Shown piece by piece: positions 1 to 12,568 of a DNA stretch of 64,000 bases (within the stretch, counting starts at the first letter, position 1; each line of letters begins with the position of its first letter). Under the pieces are notes generated by a model. That model made no database searches and was not told where the DNA came from. It saw only the letters and a program-made list of their open reading frames with translations. The stretch comes from Trematomus loennbergii (taxonomy: Eukaryota; Chordata; Actinopteri; Perciformes; Nototheniidae). The position numbers and the translations under genes were made by a program. Location: the NCBI GenBank assembly GCA_012861695.1, contig JAAOOA010000033.1, positions 13,672,434 to 13,736,433 on the forward strand, given 5' to 3'.

Positions 1-560
1 CACCAAGTTTCAGCTCTGTTGTTCCAGTTTTTTCCAGCGGAGTCAGATAGTGACCTGGAAGAACTCCGGCGACACCTCAGCAGCTCTGACTCTCCGTTGC
101 AGAGCTCTAGAAGCCTCTCGGGGGCAGAAGCAGTGATTGGCGTTAGCCTTGACTTCCATTCCAGCCTCTGCCACCTGTCCCACTCCGTCAATGTCAGTGC
201 ACATTTCCTGAGCAGGCCAAAAGCCATCGGCTAGATATAGCCACTGGCTCACAGAAGGGTTCCTTCACGGGTCATACTTACCAGAATAGCGGGCTGTTTA
301 CGAAGCCATTACCGCAGGCGCTCAGGGTTTTTCAGGAGTTTTTCGGGGCTCTATTTGATACCAGTGTTTGAGTGCATGGTGTATCTAATTATATCTCATC
401 ATCTGGGATCGTGTAAGGGCAAAGTGTCCAGTTGGATGGGGTGAGGTCAGACTTGGCGGGGAGTCAGAGGCTTCATGTCTGACCCACCATCATTAATTCC
501 TTCGGTGAACTTTTTAAATGTCCTTCATTCACAACAGGGTTGCAGTCGAGGTCCGGAAAT
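1..560. other. GC-richer block of unknown origin with a minus-strand splice donor
   Basis: This block is richer in G+C and CpG than the AT-rich sequence after it. On the minus strand a near-perfect donor (CTG followed by GTAAGTATG) lies at about 277-285, so the sequence above 285 could be the end of a non-coding or 5' exon. A plus frame at 19-234 contains an acidic stretch (SDSDLEELRRHL), and the minus strand is open at 43-252, but neither matches a family I know. A transposon 5' region or an untranslated exon are both possible. The block is cut by the window edge. Confidence 0.3.
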
Positions 561-2453
561 GTTATTTAAGAAATACAGTAGTTGAGGAAGAATTTCCTGT
601 CAAAAATAGTGGTTCCCAATTTGGAGCATACTAAGAGGACAAAGGGAATATTTTTGCTTTTACAACAATATTTTGTGTTACTGTGACAGTGTAAAATGTT
701 TGAGGGTAATGTAGCAACAGTTTTTTTTAGCTTTGTTTACACACTACACACTCAAATAAATATGGTTCTTTCTTTCAACTTTCTCACAACTATTATATTA
801 TATTATTATTATATATTATATCGTTGTATAATAATAATATCTTCTTTAAAAGAAAGCAAGCAGTGAGTAGCTGTTTAAAACACATGAAAGCATATCAATT
901 GATTACCTTTTCGCAAGAGAGCAATCCTCTTTTTCCTAGCATCTGTTCTATAATTTCAAATACAGGCCTCTTTGGACAGGGTCACTCCAATATCCCTCAA
1001 CTTAGTCTGAATAAAGACATTCATCTTTTTGCTAAGGCATTAATAAAATCGCTCGTATAATTGGACACTCCAGTAAATTTTGATTAAAGACCTCGAACAC
1101 TTCAGCCTCCTGATGGCCGTCTGAAAGGAAAGCCCTACTGTATGTCATAAAATCGTTGAAGAACCCCTCAGGATGAAATATAAAGCACCTTTCATTATCT
1201 TTGCTTATTTCCGTCCCCAAACTGAGAGGCAGTTTGTTAAATAAAACGTTCTCAAACGTAAGATAAAGGCTAGGTTCAGTAATTTATCTAAAATGCTAAT
1301 ATTTTCTCTGGACAAAAAAAAAAGGCAGAATAATTTAATACAGTTCAACTCTATTACATCCCGGTGCAGAGATAAGGGGGAGCTATCTGTTGGTGCTGGC
1401 CTTTTTGAATGCTAAGTAGTGTAATTTTTTGGTCTAGTGAATTATCTTGTGCTGGTAAAGCTCTGAATAAACACAGAGGTGATAAGGACTTTTTGGACTT
1501 GTGTCATTTCAAATTTAAATTTTCGACAAGCTCTAATCTTCCAGCAGTGAAAAACGTTGCATAATCAAAATCATTTTTGTAAGTGAAATATGTGAAATAT
1601 GTGAAGTTTATGGTATATTTTTACCCTTATCACAAATACTCATAATGTCGTTTTTGATACTTCTAGTGACCTTTACTATACGTTGTCACAGTGACACTGA
1701 AGCCAACTATGATTTAATAAAGTAGACTTTCATGTTCACCTTACTCAAGACCTTACTGGATTGAGCATTAAAGTGAGCTATATTATTTGTCAATACACTA
1801 TACACGCTTCATTATGTAGACTTTGTAGAAAAACAATATTAATGTTGGTACCATTTTCAACTCTATCAAAAATATTTTTATTTTTTTCGTCTAGTTTTTT
1901 ATTTATTTATTTAATATCTAAGAAAGATGTATTAAATATTTTTAACTGAAGTCGTATTGACATTTTTAGTTCATTTTAATATACTGTATTTCTGCAAATG
2001 CTTTGATTTATTGCAGTTGAGTTGCTTAATGCTGTAACTGCTTGAGGTGCAACTTGAAATCCCCTTTTGTGAGTCACTCCTATCTAGATTCCACTTATCA
2101 AAACAGAAAAAAACCAGAAATGATCTCTCAGCGAGGTCGAGTTTTTTTACTTCTTTCTTGTGTATCATTACTGTCGATTACATAAGTAAATTGTGCCGTG
2201 GATTTCTCCTCAGACAGTTGAACCACTGATACAAGAGGTGATATATTCTACGTCAGACCGGCTGACTGGCATACATTTGGAATCCCTGCCTCAAATACAG
2301 CAAAAATATATAAACTCATTAAAACTAAAAATAGGAAAAGTGCAGCTGTAGGTAAAAGGGTTCCTTTACATGTGGGACTTCAACACTGGCTGTGTATGCA
2401 CATTCCCGGAACCAGGCTTAGGGTTTTTGCAGAACCAGGTTAAGCAACTTTTG
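561..2453. other. AT-rich spacer, no gene seen
   Basis: This is AT-rich sequence with stops in all frames. It holds a low-complexity run of TATTA/ATTAT units at about 790-840. No transposon ends, splice-bounded open frames or RNA genes were recognised. Confidence 0.6.
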
Positions 2454-3170
2454 TTAAAGTGGACCTATCATGCTATTTTTAGGCAATAGCATAGGTCTCA
2501 GATATATAAAAATATATAAAAACATGTCTATGAAGTGTTTTGCTCAAAATACCAAACAGATTCCCCATTCTAGCCATGCCTCATATCCCTCTATTTCACT
2601 TCCTGTTTCAAAAGTGCTGATTTGAGGTATAAAGCTTTAAAAAAAAAAAAAATTGATAAAAAAAAAGGACGGGGCTGAGCTCATGCGGGAGATTCTACCT
2701 GCAGATTCTGCGGTGTTGAAACGCCATATCATGGATTATCAAGGATTATTTCTGAAACAGTATGGAGCTCAAAGGCTTTCTCTCTTGCCGGTTATACAAC
2801 AAGGTGAGTTCCTTTTTATTTCCTGCTTCTTCACACACATGCTCTGTGCAGTACAGGTTTGCTCTGAGTGTTAGTGATGCTGGTGTAAACCGACCATATT
2901 ACGTACAAAACAGTCGGGCATTGTTTCTGATAGCAACGTTTCTGATAGGGCCGTGGGTGTAAAGGCAGCCTACATTTCCGATATTACGTCATATCGGACG
3001 CAAATCTGGATCAGCTCCGTTGTAGCCCCATTTTTATAGATTTGGGTATTTGAGGAAAAGAGAGAGGGTTTTATTTTCTGACGCTGCGTGAGTTCCCCGA
3101 CACACCGGGGACACATATTTATGTATAAAAGACATAAAAAAGTGCATTTTGCATGATAGGTCCCCTTTAA
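2454..3170. mobile_element. TTAA-flanked non-autonomous DNA transposon (T2/Kolobok-like or piggyBac-like)
   Basis: The ends are inverted repeats of 20 bp with one mismatch. The left end reads TTAAAGTGGACCTATCATGC and the right end, read in reverse, TTAAAGGGGACCTATCATGC. Both include TTAA, the target duplication used by Kolobok and piggyBac families; TTAAAGG is the usual end of T2-type miniature elements. The 717-bp interior has an A-run at about 2638-2652 and a GC-richer part around 2680-2800. There is no transposase frame, so the copy would depend on an enzyme made elsewhere. The family is assigned by terminal motif only. Confidence 0.75.
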
Positions 3171-3451
3171 AGTTTAATTTTCTTTGTTTCTCTCAACACT
3201 GCACTTTGCTATGGCAAATACTTATTGACTCAAAACTTTAGCAAAAAGTACAACCATATATGCAATACCAGAATAAATAGAGTGAACACACTCTTTTGCT
3301 TTTAAACATCCTCTTTAAAATACATTTTGCTCCTCAAAGACTCACCCTAAATTATGTTCTGGGTCAGTTCCTTTTTTGTGTGCATGGAATGAAAGCCTCT
3401 TTCTCATCACAAACCCGCCTTTACTAAATTAGTAACTTTATGCTGTGAGTT
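3171..3451. other. Short spacer between two transposons
   Basis: About 280 bp of AT-rich sequence separates the TTAA-flanked element from the following hAT-type element. Nothing further was recognised. Confidence 0.55.
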
Positions 3452-3792
3452 CAGTGTTTCCCCTAGGATGGAGTCATAGCAGCGGTGCTAAGGCACATGC
3501 AAAATGCAAAATGTGAGCGCAGAGCGCGTGGAATTTTTTGGTGTGTGCACGTGCGAAGTGCGCCCCGCCAATATGTTTCTATGTGTCTGCCAGCACAAGA
3601 AAGGCTCTAGTACATACAGTGGCAATGTCAAGATTTAGCAAAATACACCTTTATTGAACATACAGTAACACAAATACTACAAATCCACATAACAAACAAT
3701 CAAAAATCAAAAAGGGTCACCACTTATTATTATTTTAATAAAGTGGTGACGCATATCTGCGCCGCCGCTATTTGTATATAGGGGAAACACTG
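3452..3792. mobile_element. Small hAT-type element (MITE)
   Basis: The element begins CAGTGTTTCCCCTA and ends with its exact reverse complement, TAGGGGAAACACTG, giving 14-bp perfect inverted repeats. GAGTT occurs on both sides (3447-3451 and 3793-3797) and fits a 5-bp target duplication; an 8-bp duplication is not present. CAGTG-type ends are usual in hAT elements. The 341-bp interior includes an imperfect hairpin near 3717-3750 (GTCACCACTT against AAGTGGTGAC). It has no transposase frame, so it is non-autonomous. Confidence 0.75.
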
Positions 3793-6700
3793 GAGTTCTC
3801 CCGGAAATGACTCGTGCTGACATTTCTATGAAGGCGATCACTCTTTGTTGGCACTGTTTAATCTAGCCTTTTTCCTCGGTGCATCTGCACTCTTCAATCA
3901 TTATAAAGTCAGAGGAAGAACCTGAAAAAAGCTCAATACAGGATAGATGGAGCTTCGCTGTCTTTGTTTTTCGTCGTTGTTTGCCACTCGCTGCTGTCTC
4001 TTATTTGACTGTCTTTTCATCAGATCATTGTGACTGTGCTTTTATTCCCTTTTAAGCAGAAGCATAAGAACTTTCTTGGACGTAACAATGAACATGGTTG
4101 TATTGTTTGAAACGCAAGGTTGATACACAACACAGTTTGTGGGGTGAACTTAGTATTCTCATATGGCTGGTCATTTGCTTTGTAGCCTGGAAACCAATCA
4201 TACATTTCAACAAAACATCATATTTTATATTTTCAATCCTGGATTTGATCAAACTACTGGTCACTGAAAGGGTCTTCACACCTGTGATTGTGACTATGAA
4301 GCTTTTTTTCCACAAGTGTATGAATGTGTACATGTGAAATATTCTAGCTGTATGGAATTATTTGACTGAAAACATATCTATGAGGTCGGCTTGAAGGATT
4401 AACACTGGATTGCTCCAACTGAGTTATATGAAGTGAATGTGGCTTTAGACCCTTCCTGCCCTATAAATGACCATATATATCATACTTATGCCTACAGTTT
4501 GTAATAGAGGCTTTCTGTTATAAATGTGTATTCTTCAAGCTAAACAATCCCTGAAGGTACCACTATAAAATGGTTTTGTTGTTTTCAGATGCCAAAAAAT
4601 GATTTAACAGGCTGTGTACTCTTCATGACTTGTTAACTGACCATGTGTAAAATGTTTAAAAATGACAAAACAAGCCTGAATCAACAGGGAGTGTCTCTTA
4701 CAGGTTCACAGTTTGATTTAGGTCGTCTTTGCGATTTTCAGTTATAACTAATGTCAGGGAAAGCAAACCGAGCACACCTCCGACATTTTGGATTTTTCAA
4801 ATGTTATGTCACCATGCTTGAATAAATATCCAAACAAGATCAGGATATCATTTGCAATACTCAATGTAAATCTCAAAGCTCTTGTGAAAAGCTTCTTTTG
4901 TTTCATCATGCCTCGGGCTCGGAAGCAGGACGCAGAGGAAGGACCGGGTGGGGGGGGTTTAACTTTATATCAATTTCAAAGACTATTTGCTGTGGGAGAG
5001 GAGACATGGCGGCCTAAAACCTAATCTTGCAAGTACATTTGTATCTCCTCAAAAAGTGAATTTTAGCCAAAGAACACAGATGTGATTTTCATGATTAGCC
5101 CTGTGTAAGATAGCGGTTTGCAGATAAGACGGTGTTTTACCCTGATGAGCTGATAACTGAGGACAGAAAACCACTTCCTACTGCTGGGACAGAAAGGCAC
5201 ACATTTTCCCCGTTGCTGCACTATTGCTCAACTCCCAGGAGCTGATCAAATCTTTTGTGCTTTTTCAATTGCCGGAAGGCACTGAGGCAATGAACCGGCA
5301 ACTAGTGGTTTGAAAGGCTTGGGTTTTGAGTAACAATATGTCTACCGAGGTCTATTTTGCAGCATTTTGAGAAGTAATAGGTCTCCCTGGCTGCTGCTGC
5401 TGTGTTAATGGGGTCACAAACCAGCAGAGACTGGGATATCTGAGTTCTGGTTCTGAGTCTCACTGGTCTATTTCCTGTATTGGGTTGTAAAGAAATTACA
5501 GACATTCACAATTTGCATTTGACATATGCGCCACCGCTCTGTCTTCAAGAAAATTTGACAAATGAGTCACCATTAATCTCCCTTTATGTTTTTCTCCTTT
5601 GAAGACAGCCATTAAAATTACCCAAATGTCCAACCACGTAAATGTTGTGCCCTATCTCCTATGAACTAAATGTGTTTATACTTCTGTTTGATTTGTCTTT
5701 ATAAGATCAATGTGTTGCTTCTGACTGGATTTTTTAAATAATTTAAGTGTAATGGTCAGCGTCCAGAAACTGTAAGACTTTAAACTAACTTGTGATTTGC
5801 TTACAAAGACATAAGACTTGATATAAAATATAAAAAGAGCTCTGACTGCTGCTACTGCATGAACGTTTTTACTTTTCTAACTGGCAGTTAAGCTTCTCCA
5901 TATATAGAATAATACATGTGAGGTGCAATCCCATTAGATAAACATGACCTTCTTAGGTTGTCATAGTGGGCTCATAATTGAACCTGTGTCTGTCTATTTA
6001 TATAGACACTTATTTGTGTTGGTATTTCTCATGTCAGAGTTTCTGTTAAAGCGTAAAGGAATGTTCGTCCTTCCTCCGTCTGCGTTGCTGAACATAGCTG
6101 GTTGTGAAAAAAGTGACAGCCAAAAACGTCAGTATTGCGATGGATTGCACAGCTTGTATACTTCTTTAGAGTAACAAGTCACCCTTTTCCACAGTTCAGC
6201 AGAAACCACCTCTGCCCAGAAACATTTGGTGTAAGAAATGACGGATGCACTCTAGCTAACAATGAACCACTCAATCTCCTGCAATGGAAACGGATGCAGT
6301 AAAGCTCATTCTGTTTTTTGATGAGACTGTCAGAGGTCTTGGCACCGTTAAATGTCTTCCTGTCAATGTAGTCAGTCTGTTCACCTCTGTTTTTTAGTTT
6401 TTGCTTTAATCAAATGTCCTCATATTCATTCAGACTTTTCTTCCTGACACATTACAGACGTTTGCAACTAATTAACCAGACTGGCATTGTCTTCTGCAAG
6501 TTGAATTTTAACGTTTTGGAAAGTGACACGAGAAAAATGTCAGAGCTCTATTAAAACACATGCAGCTAATTGGTATCCCTCACTTATCAAGCTGCCTTTG
6601 TCACTTTGATTTAAAGAATCACTGCCTGAATAGCTAATATTGAAGTTGTAAACCATGCACAATGAAAGGCAATATAAGACCATCAATGTTGTTTTATCAA

Positions 6701-8510
6701 CCCATTTGGTCAATAGATGTGGGTAAAGATGGGATCTGCTTCATTTGCTTCAACTTTGTTGTTAATTCTGCAGTTTTCACCTAATTTATTTTACCTGAAC
6801 ATCACCAAACCAGAGCCTATAGAGTTCTTGAATGACAAACAGTTTGCTGTGGGGTTAGGTTAGTGAGAAAATGTGTGTGTACTTGCATACATTTAGAGGT
6901 GTTTATCAGAGGTTTATAGCTCATGTCTCCCATTGGGTTTACCTGCACTGTTCTGTTGTTGTGAATTTCAGTGATAGTCTTCACCCATTCTGTGTGGTGG
7001 CAACATCCAGAGCTGCAAGCTGAGGTTCCCCAAAGTGCACACTGCATGCTAATTACTTAGGGCAAACATATTTACTGCTGAGATCTATAGAAATGCAGTT
7101 GGCATCAGTCACAATATTTCAATATTATTTACTTAAATGCTTTTACTAAAAATATGACCCATCTGTGACTTAAATGAGCAAAATATTGTGGTCGAAGCAG
7201 TTTCTCCGTGGGCTGAGCAGAAATCAAGCTCTTTATGCCTTAATGTTATTTTGTAGTTACTGTAATTACCTTATTTCTTTTTTAAACCTAAATAGGGATC
7301 ATGTGTCAACTCCTAAGTTGTAATTACAACTGGGAAAAGCTGAATGTTCTGAAAGGTATAATTTATCTGATTTGGTACTAAATTATATATTGCATTGTTC
7401 CTGGTATGAGAGAAAACATAGATGTCATTGTTCGAACACGAACACTCACAAAACACATCCCATTAACACCTTCTCTGAGGATGTGATATCTTTATAAATG
7501 TGAATGTTTATTTTCTGTACCATCAGTTTCATATGACATTATTACACATACAAGGGGCTGAGAGTTTCACTATATACAGTACATACAAAAGTACACTCAT
7601 GAACGTGGCAGTACATGAGTTGTATTCAGTTTTTTTCACATTTGATGAATTTGGGTTGAGAATCGAATATATTTGTGGACTTTTTTTTCTTTTTTTAGAT
7701 TCTTTGATGTTAGTCAGGCTCACAAGAATGTTGTAGGCGTTTTTGAAATGCCTTGGCCTTCGTGAGATGTGCTTGTAAACACTTCAGATTTTGTTCTGTT
7801 CTCTATTCTGGGGACCAGTAGTGTGAAATAATGCAGTAGGTAGTAGAAGTGTTTGGATTAAAGAAGAAAAACCAAGGATAAGCCTCTACGCCTCTGTGGA
7901 TTCCTCTATATCCGCACACACAGCATCACTCCTCAACGTTGTTTCTTTCCTTTCTTTTTTTTGGCTGTCACATAAACACACACATGCACCCCGTCCCACA
8001 CCACCGCCCTCCTGTTATTTGTTGCTGTTCTGATCCGACTCCTAATATAATGATGCCACAGGATACACATTGCCCTCCTGCAGCCGGCAGACAGGCGGGT
8101 CATGATGCAGAATTAATGACTGTGGTGTGGCCAACTGTTTCTCCTGGGACGTTTTATTTTCTAACACAGAGAGCTTTGTGCAACACTGTGGGTTCGCATC
8201 TCCCCGTGGTCGTTTGTCTCCAAACCCAAGCTACACTCTAACACAGCTTTTGGCTTCTCACAGAATGAGTCGGAACAATTCACGACATTTTACTGATCAC
8301 AAATATTTTATTTGGCATTGTAGATTGATTTATTATCATGTTTTTATTTTAGCTTCTAATATAGCTTCCAAGAACTAAATATTGTGTCTAGTTAACAATT
8401 CTTCCAAGAGTTTCTCTTACTGTCCAATATGCTGAGCAATCCAGAGACATCCAAGCAAGATTGGTTGGTTTGATATTTGTCGAGAAGAAGCGTGTATCAA
8501 TAAGATCAAA
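3793..8510. other. AT-rich spacer, no gene seen
   Basis: Nothing here rises above short chance frames. One frame restarts at a methionine near 4909 (MPRARKQDAEEGPGGGG) in a small GC-rich patch, but there is no clear donor, no family match and no coding support around it. Nothing else was recognised over this 4.7-kb stretch. Confidence 0.5.
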
Positions 8511-8700
8511 TAGGATAAGGTAAACCTTTATTGATCCATGTAGGGAAATTCAGTTGTAAAAGCCGCATCAGGTATAAGATTGAAGCACAGCATAGGACAG
8601 TTTGGAGTTCACACAAGGATATATAAGAAAAAAAATAAAGAATGTAAACAACAGTATATTAATAAATCTCAACAACAGAATTAGGGGAAGCTGTTTCTCT
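8511..8700 (-). mobile_element. Retroposon 3' end (LINE- or SINE-type), truncated
   Basis: Read on the minus strand this ends with a line of the form GAATTTCCCTACATGGATCAATAAAGG, followed by a TTACCTTATCC tail. The ATCAATAAAG motif followed by short TTATC-like repeats is the 3' end of a common fish retroposon type. A related tail lies on the plus strand at 33919-33970. The 5' boundary is uncertain; AT-rich sequence to about 8700 may belong to it. No reverse transcriptase frame is present. Confidence 0.5.
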
Positions 8701-11700
8701 GATATCTCTGAAGTCTATACCTTGAAATATTCAAAGAGACTTAAACCTTCGGCAAATACCAATTGAAATGTAATATGTGGAATTTGATCCAGGGACTTTA
8801 TTTGATCACCGAAAAGTGGGGGTAGATTATTGAGCATGGACTCTCAGACTGTCCTCCAACAAAAGCTCCTTTACTGTAGCTGTGTTGATAGATCTGGAGG
8901 TGGAACATGAAAAGAAAGAAATATATGAGACGTCAGCCACAATATCATCGTTCCACTAATTACCAACACCCACAGGGTCAAATGCAGTTTAATGTGATGG
9001 GATCGCCAAATGCAGAATGACTCATTGTAGGAATAACATTTTTTAATGCTACAGCAAAAAGAAGGAATTGAAACGAACCTAATTAATTTGTTTCATCATA
9101 CAGTAGTTTTTAATTCATATTGCAGCGTAATCCTCAGGCATACTGATTATTGTAAAATGTCAGGCAAAGCCTTCTCTGAAAACACAATGAATTGCTTGAC
9201 TTGGCTCAGGTCGCATTAACTTAGTGTGAAAACTTTGATTATAAAGCCTTACAATTACATTTTAATGAAGCAAATGGAATTATTTTGCTGAACCTGGATT
9301 TCGGAGCGTTATGGGCTATTCTTAGCATGCACCTTAGACTGCCTCATGGCTCAAAACTGCACCTGGGAAATGTATATGGAAATCTAAAGTAGCACATTTC
9401 TGTGAGGAAAGATCTACGTCTTTATTTTTAGAAAAAATAATACACAACAATGATTTGCCTTTCCAGCATCTCAAAGCACCATTGCAAACATGGACTACTA
9501 ATCCTTCTGTTCAGTTCCCGGACCCTGACTGATGCTATGCTAACAGTGGTATACATCCGACCACTTCTCCCCACTGATATCCACCAGTCCATGTCAGTGT
9601 GACACCGGCCGAGGCGTCCTGCGTTCGTTTCAAACTGAACTTTGCGATTGAATACTCACAATAGCAGCTCTTCCTCTGCCTGAGCAGCTGCAGGCATTAT
9701 TATAGATGTGTCTACACTTCCTAACAGGAAAGAGAAGAAGTTTGTGAATAACCCACAGCAGCTGGAGGGGTTTAGACTGTATCTTTTGGTGTTTGATGTT
9801 GTGGCGCAGAGTGTGTGTGAGCAAAACTTCTCACCCTGCTTTATCCCGCACCGTATCCTTACTTTTGACCTGTTTCGGACGGTTTTTTCTTTCTTTCTTA
9901 CCCTTCCAAAGATTCTAAGTCATACAAAACCATAGAAAAAAGAAGAAATATTAATAATGGGAAAGATGACTCTAAGATAAGTGATTAAAACTCTTGACAT
10001 TCAGATCAGTTCTGGTCTATAACTCAACATAATGTGAAGAAAGGGATCAATTCCTCCTTTCTGAAGATATGTCATATTAAAGTTTCTTGACTTTTCCATA
10101 TCCATTTTCTAGATCTGAATTATATCTGCTTGGAAATAAGAGGTTGGCTTAGACAATCATTGTATTGGAATCTATTAATAAGACCTATTAAATAATTGGT
10201 TCAATATAAATGCTTGATGACTAAAGTGATGGTTGTCTGCTATTGAGTCAGTCATCGTTCCATTCCCTTTTTTGCTAGAAACAGGCTGATGTTTGTTTGG
10301 AGTTGTGTGTCCATTGCATTCCAACAAACACTTAGAATGTATGGATATTAACATGTCCCATTACTTGATGCAAATCATTATTTCAAAGCAGAAAAGAGCA
10401 GTTTATAAACAAAATCCTGAGGTTTTAAGTTAATTAGAAGTTCATTGGAGTTGACGAAACAAGATCAGCAAAGAGCGGAAAGTGTTATCGCTAAATGATG
10501 ATTCACTCTTTTCAAGTTAAACCAGTCAAATGATCTTGGTTTATACTCGGGAGATATCAAGCTTTTGCCTCCCAAGACTCTGCAGCAAACTATCAATGTT
10601 CGGTGGGCCAAATTCAATCTTAAAACCCATATGTTGTGATAAATCTGAAGTCCCGCTGGTTATGTGTCTTTTATTCTTTATGGTTTTGACAGCACTTTGG
10701 CCTTTTTAAATCTGATTTATAAAAGTATTCCACTTAACTTGAGAATTATAGCTATAGAAAGATTGCCCTAACCATAGAAACAGAAGTCAGCATTTGTCAT
10801 TTTCTCAAGTACTAAAAACCTCCCACATGTACCCCTTCCTGGCAAGTGACTCTCATACAATTATCAGAGTAATGACTTTAGGTAATAATAGAAAATGACT
10901 CCTGGAGCCAATTTCACATATGATTGGTTAGGTTGAGCTCAGTCAAATGCAATTGGAAAGCACATACCGGTATCATACCGCATGCATATGCATGTGCTTT
11001 ACTCACAGCAAATAGAATAAACGGCTGTTTGGGCAAAGTTTGTCTCAATCTGACCCTGCATGAGAGGGTTGGTGTTGGTTTGGAGATCATAAAGTCCTTC
11101 AAAGTATAATTTTGGGTTTGTGCAATAGGTCGTCATCATTGTCAGTATGCTGCGTTGTCTGTGTATGTGTATTTGCAAACTGTGTACATGTAGCGTAAGT
11201 CATGTGTCAATACAGTATATGCTATTTTCTTTTATAGTGTACTATGTACAGATGTTTTATCTGTTGTGGAACTACAGGATGGAGTCCAAAATAAATGTCC
11301 TTACGAGGACTTGTGTTATTTCTGTCAATGTGGTGTTCAGCATTCAACTTCAATATAAGAAATTCTGTGTGATGTGAATCATGTGTCTATTCTCCTTGTA
11401 AGTTTCGGCAATTATCTTCTGATCCCAGTTTAAGCAGCAAAGTTTATACATTTTATATTGTGAAACTGTTACACTCACAAATCATGTTATGGTGGTGGCT
11501 AGCTCATGATGGATGGTTTGCAGTTTGTCATTTCTTGTACCAAAAGTCAACATACAGTCGTTTTTAACACTGCATCGATGCATTCCTAATAATAACTGAG
11601 TACCTTCATAAGCCTGGAATTAAAGCATACTTTACCTCAACCAGTAGGCCTTCTTTTTTTCTTACTGGGTCCATAAATGAGGCGAAATGACATGCTTCAA

Positions 11701-11982
11701 ATCTTGCCATCATTTAGTTTCCGTGGTTATACTTATTGTTGACAGTCTTCAATAATTCAAATAGCTTTGCTCCGTAACGCTTTGAAGCCTCAAGGCATGA
11801 CGTTGATACTTTTAATTGTCTCTGACTTTTTGTCGCATCGTTAGTGTGAGTGCTGAAGGCAGAGTGCATTTAATTCTGCAGGAAATGTAGTATTTTAGTT
11901 AAATGTGGAGGTTATACTGTCTGACTAGTTCAGGGTTTTTTGTTGATGGGTAAAAAAATAGAAACCAAAGAGATTAACCATG
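8701..11982. other. AT-rich spacer, no gene seen
   Basis: Only short frames are present and no paired splice sites with an open frame between them were found. No transposon ends or RNA genes were recognised. Confidence 0.55.
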
Positions 11983-11990
11983 GTGGTAAT
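11983..11990. repeat. Left target-site duplication of the hAT element
   Basis: GTGGTAAT abuts the left end of the element and is repeated exactly after its right end (12844-12851). Eight base pairs is the usual hAT duplication length. Confidence 0.9.
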
Positions 11991-12330
11991 TAGGGATGCC
12001 AGAAACTGACCATGACCAAAATTGAAGATCGGACAGCCCTGGCGAATATTAATCGATTAATCGACCCCCCCCACCCGGGGAGGAGGAAAAAAAACCACTG
12101 ACAAATGGTATTCCGTTGTTTTCTTTTACTGGAACGTGTACATGCTACAAAAGGGCTCTTCAGGTAGAACAGTATTAATAATAGCATCATTGAAATAAAT
12201 TAAATAAATAGCCTACTTTATGTGTGTATGTATGGGTGTAGGCGAGAGCGCAGCCGGTTAAGGATTAGTCCTGCCGCCGAAAAAACCCTTTCCGAGGGCA
12301 CAGAGCACTGCGGAGCCCCTCAGCTAAATT

Positions 12331-12495
12331 AACCGCACTCTTCATCTTCCATTCACTATCGATATAATGGCAGGTTATGGTAACATAGGATTCAGTTGTG
12401 AGTGCCGTCCACCCGTCGGTGGTTATCGACACCTTTGAGACAGTTGATAAGAGTACGGCCCGGGACCCTGTAATCTGGTTCCACGCTTGCCATAA
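12331..12495 (-). pseudogene. hAT transposase fragment
   Basis: Inside the hAT element a minus-strand frame (open over 12265-12663) contains DGWTALTTESYVTIT followed by a CHYID segment. The DGWT...Y..T..HYI pattern belongs to the catalytic region of hAT transposases, close to the ZBED-type proteins derived from them. Only about 55 residues look like transposase. Upstream the frame runs into proline/serine-rich translation of the G-run block, and downstream it ends soon after LAEGLRSALC. It lacks the BED zinc finger, most of the RNase-H-like core and the C-terminal dimerisation region, so it cannot encode an active enzyme. Confidence 0.75.
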
Positions 12496-12528
12496 ACTCA
12501 AGGAAACCGCCTCCTTCCACGACGGAGA

Positions 12529-12568
12529 GGGAGGGGAGGGGAGGGGAGGGAGAGGGAGGGGCGGGGTC
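12529..12568 (+). repeat. G-run tract within the hAT element (possible G-quadruplex)
   Basis: Successive runs of three to four G separated by single A (GGGGAGGGGAGGGGAGGG) fit the four-run G-quadruplex pattern on the plus strand. The tract lies where the transposase frame loses similarity, so it probably arose by repeat expansion or a gap-repair event inside the element. Confidence 0.6.

Noticed and set aside
4909..5024. Frame beginning MPRARKQDAEEGPGGGG, resembling the start of some zinc-finger proteins
   Set aside because: The resemblance covers only a few residues, the donor is poor and nothing downstream supports a gene.
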